A stretch of DNA of 45,096 nucleotides from RGIG1927 sp045546275 (GTDB lineage: Bacteria; Bacillota; Clostridia; UMGS1883): assembly GCA_045546275.1 (NCBI GenBank), contig JAZQCM010000029.1, positions 1 through 45,096 on the forward strand. Reading direction: 5' to 3'. Under the pieces are notes generated by a model. That model had not been told where the DNA came from and searched no databases. It saw nothing but the letters and a program-made list of their open reading frames with translations. Made by a program: the position numbers and the translations under genes. Positions 33,791 to 40,370 of the stretch are shown here, one piece after another. Each line of letters starts with the position of its first letter. Within the stretch, counting starts at the first letter, position 1.

Positions 33791-34627
33791 ATGAACCTTT
33801 TTGAATGGCTTAAGGTTTTTTTGTTAGGTGTTATTGAAGGTATTACCGAATGGCTTCCCATAAGCAGTACCGGGCATCTTATTTTAGTGGATGAATTTGT
33901 AGAGCTTAAACAAAGCGCCGAATTTATGGAAATGTTCAATGTTGTAATTCAGCTTGGTGCAATACTTGCTGTTGTGGTGCTTTATTTTAAAAAGCTGTGG
34001 CCCCTTTGCTACGATAAAAGCAAAAAGGGCATAGCAAAGTTTTACTATGCGGACAAAATGCTTTTATGGTTTAAAATTGTGGTGGCGTGCCTTCCTGCAA
34101 TGCTCATTGGTCTTCCCCTGGATGACTGGATGGACGAAAACTTACATAATGGCACAGTTGTTGCCCTGGCGCTTATTTTTTACGGTGTTGTGTTTATTTT
34201 CATTGAAAATTACAACAAAAAAAGAACACCCCGTATTACAACCCTTGAAGAAATATCCTTTAAGGATGCGCTTTTAATCGGCGTATTCCAGGTTTTGAGC
34301 TTAATTCCCGGCACAAGCCGCTCAGGCTCAACAATTATTGGCGGTATTTTAATCGGCACAAGCAGAGAACTGGCTGCTGAATTTACGTTTTTCCTTGCAA
34401 TTCCCGTAATGTTCGGCGCAAGTGCATTAAAGCTTTTAAAGTTCGGCTTGGCGTTCAGTGCGGTTGAGCTTGCAGTTTTAATTTTCGGCATGCTGGTTGC
34501 ATTTGTGGTTTCAATTGTGGCAATCAAGTTCTTAATGGGCTACATCAAAAAGCACGACTTTAAAGTGTTTGGCTGGTACAGAATTGTACTTGGTATTATA
34601 GTTCTTTTGTATTTTGCATTGAATTAA
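33791..34627 (+). CDS. uppP: Undecaprenyl-diphosphatase UppP/BacA
   Basis: Dephosphorylates undecaprenyl pyrophosphate so the lipid carrier can be reused in peptidoglycan and polymer export; it also confers basal bacitracin resistance. 278 residues, about eight membrane helices. Family motifs EGITEWLPISSTGHL (near 15) and PGTSRSGSTIIGG (near 175) are intact, with the catalytic Glu, Ser/Thr and Arg. Single gene between its own promoter and a terminator. Confidence 0.96.
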   Translation: MNLFEWLKVFLLGVIEGITEWLPISSTGHLILVDEFVELKQSAEFMEMFNVVIQLGAILAVVVLYFKKLWPLCYDKSKKGIAKFYYADKMLLWFKIVVACLPAMLIGLPLDDWMDENLHNGTVVALALIFYGVVFIFIENYNKKRTPRITTLEEISFKDALLIGVFQVLSLIPGTSRSGSTIIGGILIGTSRELAAEFTFFLAIPVMFGASALKLLKFGLAFSAVELAVLIFGMLVAFVVSIVAIKFLMGYIKKHDFKVFGWYRIVLGIIVLLYFALN

Positions 34628-34630
34628 AAT

Positions 34631-34660
34631 AAACCTCCGAAAGTAATCTTTCGGAGGTTT
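34631..34660. terminator. Bidirectional terminator, uppP / zinc-ribbon gene
   Basis: AAACCTCCGAAAG (34631-34643) pairs perfectly with CTTTCGGAGGTTT (34648-34660), loop TAAT. Confidence 0.92.
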
Positions 34661-34662
34661 TG

Positions 34663-34857
34663 TTATTTTAAACGGGTGTTTGGAAAGGAATTCTTAAGTC
34701 TGCGATGGATAGAACTTTTTTTGCTGACAACGACAACATGTTTGTATTCACAGCACTCTTCGCAAAAATCAAGGTCTTTTGATATAATAAAATCCTTTTC
34801 CGTATAGTTAGTTCTGCTGATTTTGTTTAAACATTCAAGGCAAAATTCTGCCAACAT
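34663..34857 (-). CDS. Small zinc-ribbon protein
   Basis: 64 residues, cytosolic. CLEC (Cys6/Cys9) and CEEC (Cys32/Cys35, followed by Cys36) look like one zinc site; a basic tail follows. I recall similar conserved short proteins of unknown function in many Clostridia. The ATG at 34857 has GAGG 5 bases before it. A consensus promoter (34901-34929) lies under an inverted repeat beside the divergent Xre gene. Confidence 0.72.
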   Translation of the reverse strand: MLAEFCLECLNKISRTNYTEKDFIISKDLDFCEECCEYKHVVVVSKKSSIHRRLKNSFPNTRLK

Positions 34858-34875
34858 AATCACCTCTTCACAAAC

Positions 34876-34929
34876 ACCAACAACTGTTGGTATATCAAGT
34901 ATCTTAATACGATATACTTACTTTGTCAA
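34876..34929 (-). promoter_or_regulatory. Promoter and operator-like palindromes between zinc-ribbon and Xre genes
   Basis: Minus-strand TTGACA (34924-34929), 17-base spacer, TAAGAT (34901-34906). Two inverted repeats lie here: ACCAACA/TGTTGGT (34876-34891) and AAGTAT/ATACTT (34897-34919), the second covering the -10 and spacer. They are likely binding sites for the adjacent Xre protein. Confidence 0.6.
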
Positions 34930-34949
34930 GAACAATTGTAGGTGATGAA

Positions 34950-35165
34950 ATGAGAGAAGTGTTAGCTAATCGGCTTAAAATGTGCCGAAAGGAAAAAGGA
35001 TACACACAGGGGCAAGTGGCAATATATTGTGATATTACCGAAAAGACATATCAGAATTATGAGCTTATGACCCGTGAACCAAAAATTGAAATACTTGTAA
35101 GAATTGCCGATTTGTATGATGTTTCAATCGACTATCTTACAGGAAGAACGGATAACAAAAAATAA
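34950..35165 (+). CDS. Xre-family HTH regulator
   Basis: 71 residues, essentially only a Cro/CI-type HTH domain (ANRLKMCRKEKGYTQGQVA, then YQNYELMTREPKIEILVRIA and VSIDYLTGRTD). The ATG at 34950 has AGGTGAT 6 bases upstream; a TTG at 34923 would start inside the promoter of the divergent gene. Probable autoregulator that also controls the small zinc-ribbon gene. No phage genes are near, so it is a chromosomal regulator. Confidence 0.85.
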   Translation: MREVLANRLKMCRKEKGYTQGQVAIYCDITEKTYQNYELMTREPKIEILVRIADLYDVSIDYLTGRTDNKK

Positions 35166-35200
35166 CAGCCTTAATCTATTAGTGATTAAGGCTGTTATTT
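35160..35200. terminator. Bidirectional terminator, Xre gene / DUF975 genes
   Basis: AAATAACAGCCTTAATC (35160-35176) pairs perfectly with its complement at 35184-35200, loop TATTAGT. It includes the Xre stop codon. Confidence 0.92.
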
Positions 35201-35866
35201 TTAATTGTCGTAAATTGGAATACTTTTAATCTTGTGCTTGCTGCCTTTTAACTTGCAGTAGAAGTTTGCACGGACAGCGGCAAGGTATGGCCCTACCCAG
35301 ATGGATGCAACGCCTAAGGTAACAATATTCAAAAGGGAGTAGCCGATAAGGGACAAATCAAGCATGAAAAGCTCCATTTTGTGCCCTGTCATCAATGCAC
35401 GGGAGTAGCCGATTGCATCACGGGCACGCATCCCCTTGTTTTCGGCAAGAATATACGGTGCCATAGAATAGGAATAGGACTTAACAAATGCAGGAATGAT
35501 GAAAACAAAAAACCACAGTGATATAAATAAAGTGGATATAAAATTGAGCTTAACTGTGCTCCACCAGTCCTTGAAGCCTATAAACAAATCCTTTGTTTGG
35601 GGTGCAATTTTCCTTGTTAGGTTAAGAAAAATAACGTTTATACTGAGGGAAAATGCAGGCAACAATAAGTATGAGCCAAAACTTATGGATTTTTTTGCTG
35701 TGTATTCAAAGCCGAATATACTGGAGGGGTATTCCTGGTAAGTTATTTTCAGATAGCGATTAATAAACACTATAAGAAAATATATTAAATAAATAATAAC
35801 AAGTGTTTTCATGTGTGGTGCAATTTGCTCTTTCGCCACTTTTTTTATGTCATAGTTTGTTTTCAT
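35201..35866 (-). CDS. DUF975 integral membrane protein (second copy)
   Basis: 221 residues of unknown function, with about five or six membrane helices. The conserved middle motifs of DUF975 are seen: FIGFKDWWSTVKLNF, then FIIPAFVKSYSYSMAPYILAENKG, with RDAIGYSRALMTGHKMELF near 145-165. It is a paralogue of the gene just upstream and starts 5 bases after it. GGAGG lies about 10 bases before the ATG. Probably the last gene of the msrA transcript. Confidence 0.82.
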   Translation of the reverse strand: MKTNYDIKKVAKEQIAPHMKTLVIIYLIYFLIVFINRYLKITYQEYPSSIFGFEYTAKKSISFGSYLLLPAFSLSINVIFLNLTRKIAPQTKDLFIGFKDWWSTVKLNFISTLFISLWFFVFIIPAFVKSYSYSMAPYILAENKGMRARDAIGYSRALMTGHKMELFMLDLSLIGYSLLNIVTLGVASIWVGPYLAAVRANFYCKLKGSKHKIKSIPIYDN

Positions 35867-35871
35867 GAGGC

Positions 35872-36534
35872 TTATTCCTCCGGCAAAACTTCAATTGTTT
35901 CGGTAACAATACCGTTGCATTCTTTAATGTAGTTGTAGTAATTTGCATATGTAGCGTCAATATAGGGGATAACCCAGATTAAGCCAATACCTAAGGTTAC
36001 AACACCAAATAAAATCCATCCGAAGAAGGAAAGACCAAGTACAAAGGCTTCTGCCTTGTGACCATGCATCATTTCCTTGGAGCGGTTAATTGCTTCCAAT
36101 GCACTTATCTGGGGGTTTTCAGCAACAATGTACATTGCCATTGAGTAAGAAATGCTCTTTACAATGCCCGGAACAATGAAAAGAAGTGCCCAAAGAGTGG
36201 TGAAAAGTGAGGTGAGGAAATTTGTCTTAACGGAAATCCACCACATTTTAAAGCCTGCAAATACATTTTCAACCTTGGGGGACACACCCTTTGCAAGGTT
36301 TAAGTAAATAAGTATAAGAGAAATTGTAAACGCAGGAACTATTAAAAAAGCACCAATGTTAGTGCTAAAGGAAGTAGTTACTGTGCCGTTGAAGTTTTCG
36401 GCAGGTACCTGCGCTTTAAAGGAAAAATTAAGCACGCTTCCTAAAATGCCTGCAATAAGATTAATAACAAATAAAATACCTATTTTGCCCTTAATCTGTT
36501 CCTTTGCCATTTGCTTTAATGTTTGTCTTGTCAT
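35872..36534 (-). CDS. DUF975 integral membrane protein (first copy)
   Basis: 220 residues with about six membrane helices. Motifs parallel the downstream copy: FAGFKMWWISVKTNF, FIVPGIVKSISYSMAMYIVAEN and LEAINRSKEMMHGHKAEAF. The extracellular loop after helix 1 differs strongly (about residues 38-60), so the two copies may see different partners. AAAGGAGG precedes the ATG; 14 bases separate it from msrA. Function unknown. Confidence 0.83.
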   Translation of the reverse strand: MTRQTLKQMAKEQIKGKIGILFVINLIAGILGSVLNFSFKAQVPAENFNGTVTTSFSTNIGAFLIVPAFTISLILIYLNLAKGVSPKVENVFAGFKMWWISVKTNFLTSLFTTLWALLFIVPGIVKSISYSMAMYIVAENPQISALEAINRSKEMMHGHKAEAFVLGLSFFGWILFGVVTLGIGLIWVIPYIDATYANYYNYIKECNGIVTETIEVLPEE

Positions 36535-36548
36535 TGTTTTTCCTCCTT

Positions 36549-37034
36549 TTAATTATTGAAAAAGCAACCGCCAATGTGGCAATAGCCGCCGGGGTTCTTT
36601 TCAAGATACTTCTGGTGATACTCCTCTGCAAGGTAGTAGTTTTTAATTGGTTCAATTTCAACCACAATTTTTTTTGCGTATTTTTCCTGAACCGCTTTGG
36701 TTACTTCATTAATAATCTCAAGCTCGCTCTCGTCAGTGTAGTAAATGCCTGTGCGGTAGCTTCTGCCTTCGTCCTCGCCCTGCTTGTTTAACGAAGTAGG
36801 GTCAATTACAACATAGTACTTTTCCAGAATAGTTTTTAATGAAATAACATTTTCGTCGTATTTCACCATAACTGTTTCGCTGTGGTCGCTTACCTGGCTT
36901 TTAACGTCCTCATATGTGGGGTTTTCGGTTTTGCCGTTAGCGTAGCCAACAGTAGTTTCCAAAACTCCTTCAAACTGGTCCATGTATTTTTGCAGTCCCC
37001 AAAAGCAGCCGCCTGCAAGATATATTTTTTTCAT
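36549..37034 (-). CDS. msrA: Peptide-methionine (S)-S-oxide reductase MsrA
   Basis: Reduces the S-form of methionine sulfoxide in proteins, repairing oxidative damage. 161 residues, the single-domain size; no MsrB fusion. Catalytic Cys is in AGGCFWG near residue 10; GYANG, PTYEDV and the DPTSLNKQGEDEGRSYRTGIYY segment are typical. C-terminal GYCHIGGC offers resolving cysteines. ATG at 37034 has GGGGGAA before it. It leads a transcript with two DUF975 genes. Confidence 0.95.
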   Translation of the reverse strand: MKKIYLAGGCFWGLQKYMDQFEGVLETTVGYANGKTENPTYEDVKSQVSDHSETVMVKYDENVISLKTILEKYYVVIDPTSLNKQGEDEGRSYRTGIYYTDESELEIINEVTKAVQEKYAKKIVVEIEPIKNYYLAEEYHQKYLEKNPGGYCHIGGCFFNN

Positions 37035-37064
37035 AATAGTTCCCCCAATCAAATAATCGGTATA

Positions 37065-37093
37065 ATTCTATCAAATCAAAATATAAAAAGCAA
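37065..37093 (-). promoter_or_regulatory. Promoter of the msrA-DUF975 operon
   Basis: Minus strand: TTGCTT (37088-37093), 17-base spacer, TAGAAT (37065-37070), about 30 bases before the ATG. Confidence 0.6.
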
Positions 37094-37095
37094 TA

Positions 37096-37302
37096 CTATT
37101 TGTTAATTTCGGGATTTTCAGTTCGCTCAAGAAGATAGTCAATTGATACATTGAAATAATCAGCAATGGCAATAAGCTCTTTATAGCCTGCTTCTCTTTC
37201 TCCTGTTTCATAACGGGAAATAGTGTTTTGGCTTGTATTTAAGTCAAGTGCTAATTTAAGCTGGGATATACCTTTGTTTTTTCTGATTTCTCTAAGTCGC
37301 AT
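37096..37302 (-). CDS. Xre-family HTH regulator (Cro/CI type)
   Basis: 68 residues: a single HTH domain (RLREIRKNKGISQLKLALD, NTISRYETGEREAGYKEL, NVSIDYLLERTE). ATG at 37302 is preceded by AGAGGTG; an upstream in-frame extension would run through the promoter and operators. Two palindromes with half-site TTCGGGATA lie between it and the divergent SLH gene, so it probably represses itself and that gene. Confidence 0.87.
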   Translation of the reverse strand: MRLREIRKNKGISQLKLALDLNTSQNTISRYETGEREAGYKELIAIADYFNVSIDYLLERTENPEINK

Positions 37303-37313
37303 AAAATCACCTC

Positions 37314-37342
37314 TTGACTTTATTATCCCGAATCGGTATAAT
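37314..37342 (+). promoter_or_regulatory. Near-consensus promoter of the SLH/propeller gene
   Basis: TTGACT (37314-37319), 17-base spacer, perfect TATAAT (37337-37342). Operator 1 overlaps the spacer and -10. Confidence 0.75.
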
Positions 37343-37368
37343 AAAAATATCCCATTTCGGGATATTTT
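37323..37368. promoter_or_regulatory. Two Xre operator palindromes
   Basis: Site 1 is an imperfect palindrome, TTATCCCGAATCGGTATAA (37323-37341). Site 2 has perfect 10-base arms AAAATATCCC (37344-37353) and GGGATATTTT (37359-37368). Both contain the half-site TTCGGGATA, reading site 1 on the minus strand, and sit about 20 bases apart. Confidence 0.7.
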
Positions 37369-37407
37369 CAATGGAGAGTAAATTGTGTTTGCACAGGAGG
37401 TTATTTT

Positions 37408-39072
37408 ATGAAGAAATTTATAAGTGCGATTTTATCTGTAATGTTACTGGCGTTTGAAATATCAATAATTTCAACAGCGGTGGAAGATACAAAATTTTCT
37501 GATATTAGCGGTTCGGAATACTATGCTGAAGCGGTAAAAGATTTGGCTGACAGAAAGATAATTACAGGTTATGAGGATAACACTTTTGGTGCTGAAAAAT
37601 TTGTTACAAGAGCAGAAATGGCGGTCATTGTTTGCAGATTGCTTAATATTGAAGAGTATGCTGAGAAGAAAAGTGAAAATTCTATTTTTATTGATGTGCC
37701 AAAAGATTATTGGGCAAGTGGATACATAAACTTATTAGCAAACAGAAAAGTTGTTAATGGAGATGGCTCTGGAAATTTCCGCCCGACAGATAATGTTTTG
37801 TATGAAGAAGCGATTAAAATGATTGTTTGTGCATTAGGAATGGACAGGTTTATAGCTGCTGATGCATTAAATTGGGCAAAGCCTTATATTGAGTTTGCAG
37901 AAGAAAAAGGAATTACAAATAGTCTTAAAGGAGTTCCCGGAGAACCTGTGACACGTGGAGACATTGTAATGATTGTTTTTCAGGGAATGAATAACTCTTG
38001 GGAAATTGTTGCAGATAATATTTCCGAATTTGATAACGGAAAAGCAAATAATTATATTCATTATGAGAATGATTATTTATATACAGGTGGTTATGGTGGA
38101 TATCTGTCTAAAATTGATGTGACAAAAGGGGCAGAGAGAATCGTAAAGGAAAAGTGGGTTACCAAAAAGCTTGGGTGTAACGGAATTGAAGTATTCGGTG
38201 ATTATCTTTATACTGTGTGGCGAGATACTACAGCGGGGCTTGACTCTGCGAGAGACGGAAGGAATCCCGGTGAATTTATCATATGTAAAAAGGATGATTT
38301 AAGTATAGTTAATACAATGGTTCTGGATTGGAAAGCAAGCAGAGTGAAGTGTCATAAAAATTTATGTGTTGTTGCACTTCAAATGAAGGGGTGGAATTTA
38401 TATACTGCAGAAGATGCTGAAAATCCCAAGCTTGTATATTCACACCGTGAATCGTTGGAATACCAAAGTATAGACTTTTTTGAAGTTGATAACCGATGTT
38501 ATGTTGTATTTGGTGGATATGGAAGTGGAATTTTCATTTACGATGTTACAGATACAAATAATGTGACGGTGGCGGGTGAAATGAAGTTTTGGTGGTTTGA
38601 GGAATTAAAAAGCAGAGGTCATGTTTACGATGTGAAAGTCGAATATCCATATTTATACGCGACTTATGCCTCGAAGAAATCATTTTGGGACTCAGAAAAG
38701 GATTTAAGAGGTGTAATGGTAGTTGATATCAGTAATATGAAAGAATGGAATATGAATAATACTGACAGTATTAACTATTATATTGCCGATATTAAGCAGT
38801 CAGACAAGATTACAAAAGATGAATGGGAAAATGGGGATGAGATGCCCACAAAACTCATAAAGTATGATAACTATATTATAACAAATACAGGTGGACCGTA
38901 TCTTGCAGTATTTGATGCATCTGAACCAACAAATGTTCAATATATTAACACTATCAGGGTGCCTTCGGAAAACTATATAGGAGCATTATCGATTTTAGAT
39001 GATGGAAGAATTATAACTGCGGTAAAAAATGACAATACCGGAGGGGTAATATACAGTTTTAATATAAATTAA
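37408..39072 (+). CDS. SLH-domain surface protein with LVIVD-like beta-propeller
   Basis: 554 residues. Signal peptide (about 1-24), three S-layer homology repeats (about 30-80, 95-145, 148-195; with FVTRAEMAV and a terminal TRGD variant) that would tether the protein to secondary wall polymers, then a 350-residue beta-propeller of LVIVD-like repeats (for example YDVKVEYPYLYATYA and RGVMVVDISN). No catalytic motif is visible, so a binding or scaffold role is likely. Codon choice is more A/T-rich (GGA, ATA, AAA) than in neighbours, which hints at transfer. Ribosome site AGGAGG. The gene stands alone between an Xre regulator and a long terminator. Confidence 0.85.
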   Translation: MKKFISAILSVMLLAFEISIISTAVEDTKFSDISGSEYYAEAVKDLADRKIITGYEDNTFGAEKFVTRAEMAVIVCRLLNIEEYAEKKSENSIFIDVPKDYWASGYINLLANRKVVNGDGSGNFRPTDNVLYEEAIKMIVCALGMDRFIAADALNWAKPYIEFAEEKGITNSLKGVPGEPVTRGDIVMIVFQGMNNSWEIVADNISEFDNGKANNYIHYENDYLYTGGYGGYLSKIDVTKGAERIVKEKWVTKKLGCNGIEVFGDYLYTVWRDTTAGLDSARDGRNPGEFIICKKDDLSIVNTMVLDWKASRVKCHKNLCVVALQMKGWNLYTAEDAENPKLVYSHRESLEYQSIDFFEVDNRCYVVFGGYGSGIFIYDVTDTNNVTVAGEMKFWWFEELKSRGHVYDVKVEYPYLYATYASKKSFWDSEKDLRGVMVVDISNMKEWNMNNTDSINYYIADIKQSDKITKDEWENGDEMPTKLIKYDNYIITNTGGPYLAVFDASEPTNVQYINTIRVPSENYIGALSILDDGRIITAVKNDNTGGVIYSFNIN

Positions 39073-39075
39073 TAT

Positions 39076-39122
39076 AAAAGGACGAATTTGAAATATCTTA
39101 GATATAACAAATTCGTCCTTTT
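39076..39122. terminator. Long bidirectional terminator with nested stem
   Basis: AAAAGGACGAATTTG (39076-39090) pairs perfectly with its complement (39108-39122), and an inner ATATC/GATAT stem extends the hairpin. It lies between the convergent SLH and isocitrate dehydrogenase genes. Confidence 0.88.
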
Positions 39123-39149
39123 TAATATTTTAGATTAATAGACCTTGTA

Positions 39150-40355
39150 TTAAAGAGATTTTTCAAGATTTGTTCTTATTGCCTTTAAGAAATCGGCGGA
39201 GTTAACAGAGGTTGTTTCGCCTTCTGCAAGGAGGGCTAAGTCCTTAGTAACGATGCCACTCTCGATTGTGTCGATGCAAGCTTTCTCAAGCTTATCGGCA
39301 AATGCTACAAGCTCGGAAGTATTGTCAAGCTCACCGCGTTTACGGAGAGCGCCTGTCCACGCAAAAATTGTTGCAATGGGGTTTGTAGAAGTTTCTTCGC
39401 CCTTTAAGTAGCGGTAGTAGTGGCGTGTTACTGTGCCGTGTGCCGCCTCGTATTCAAAGTTTCCGTCGGGAGAAACAAGTACACTTGTCATCATTGCAAG
39501 TGAGCCAAAGGCTGTGGAAACCATGTCGCTCATAACGTCGCCATCGTAGTTTTTACATGCCCATATAAAGCCGCCCTCACTACGGATAACACGTGCAACA
39601 GCATCGTCAATAAGTGTGTAGAAATATTCAATGCCTGCATTATCAAACTTTTCCTTATATTCCTTTTCGAAAATATCCTGGAAAATTAACTTAAAGGTCT
39701 GGTCATATTTTTTGCTGATTGTGTCCTTTGTACTAAACCACAAATCCTGCTTTGTGGAGAGTGCATATTCAAAGCAACTCTTTGCAAAGGAAATAATTGA
39801 AGAATCCTTATTGTATAAGCCCTGGAGCACGCCTGCACATTCAAAGTCGTAAATTGTTTCGCGGAAAATTTCGCCTTCATTGGTTGTGAAAACAAGCTCT
39901 GCTTTGCCCTCGGAAGGTACACGGTATTCTGTGCCCTTATAAACATCGCCGTAGGCGTGTCTCGCAATTGTAATGGGAGCCTTCCAGTTTTTAACCGCAG
40001 GGGAAACATTTTTTACTAAGATAGGTGCACGGAAAACTGTACCGTCCAAAATTGCACGGATTGTGCCGTTGGGGCTCTTCCACATTTCGTGAAGCTTGTA
40101 TTCTTCAACACGCTGTGCGTTGGGTGTGATTGTGGCACACTTAACACCAACGTGGTGCTTTTTGATAGCTTCGCCTGCTTCGAAGGTAACCTTGTCGCCT
40201 GTTTCGTCACGATGGGGAAGACCCAAGTCGTAATATTCGCAGTTTAATTCAACAAAAGGCTCCAAAAGCTCTTCCTTTATCATTTTCCAGAGTATTCTGG
40301 TCATTTCGTCCCCGTCCATTTCAACGATGGGATTAAGCATTTTAATCTTGTCCAT
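39150..40355 (-). CDS. icd: NADP-dependent isocitrate dehydrogenase (eukaryotic-like homodimer type)
   Basis: Oxidises isocitrate to 2-oxoglutarate + CO2, feeding glutamate synthesis. 401 residues, matching the IDH1/IDH2-like subfamily rather than E. coli Icd (about 416, different motifs). VEMDGDEMTRI, CATITPNAQRVEE, WKSPNGTIRAILDGTVFR, the substrate-site RHAYGDVYKGTE and the metal-site VSTAFGSLAMMTSVL region are present. GAAAGGAAA lies before the ATG. 15 bases downstream of the aconitase-family gene, so co-transcribed. The NADP preference is inferred from subfamily. Confidence 0.94.
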   Translation of the reverse strand: MDKIKMLNPIVEMDGDEMTRILWKMIKEELLEPFVELNCEYYDLGLPHRDETGDKVTFEAGEAIKKHHVGVKCATITPNAQRVEEYKLHEMWKSPNGTIRAILDGTVFRAPILVKNVSPAVKNWKAPITIARHAYGDVYKGTEYRVPSEGKAELVFTTNEGEIFRETIYDFECAGVLQGLYNKDSSIISFAKSCFEYALSTKQDLWFSTKDTISKKYDQTFKLIFQDIFEKEYKEKFDNAGIEYFYTLIDDAVARVIRSEGGFIWACKNYDGDVMSDMVSTAFGSLAMMTSVLVSPDGNFEYEAAHGTVTRHYYRYLKGEETSTNPIATIFAWTGALRKRGELDNTSELVAFADKLEKACIDTIESGIVTKDLALLAEGETTSVNSADFLKAIRTNLEKSL

Positions 40356-40370
40356 GGAAATTTTCCTTTC

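Noticed and set aside
34663..37302. Two Xre regulators as traces of a prophage or integrated element
   Set aside because: No integrase, structural, lysis or att-like repeats around them; flanking genes are chromosomal.
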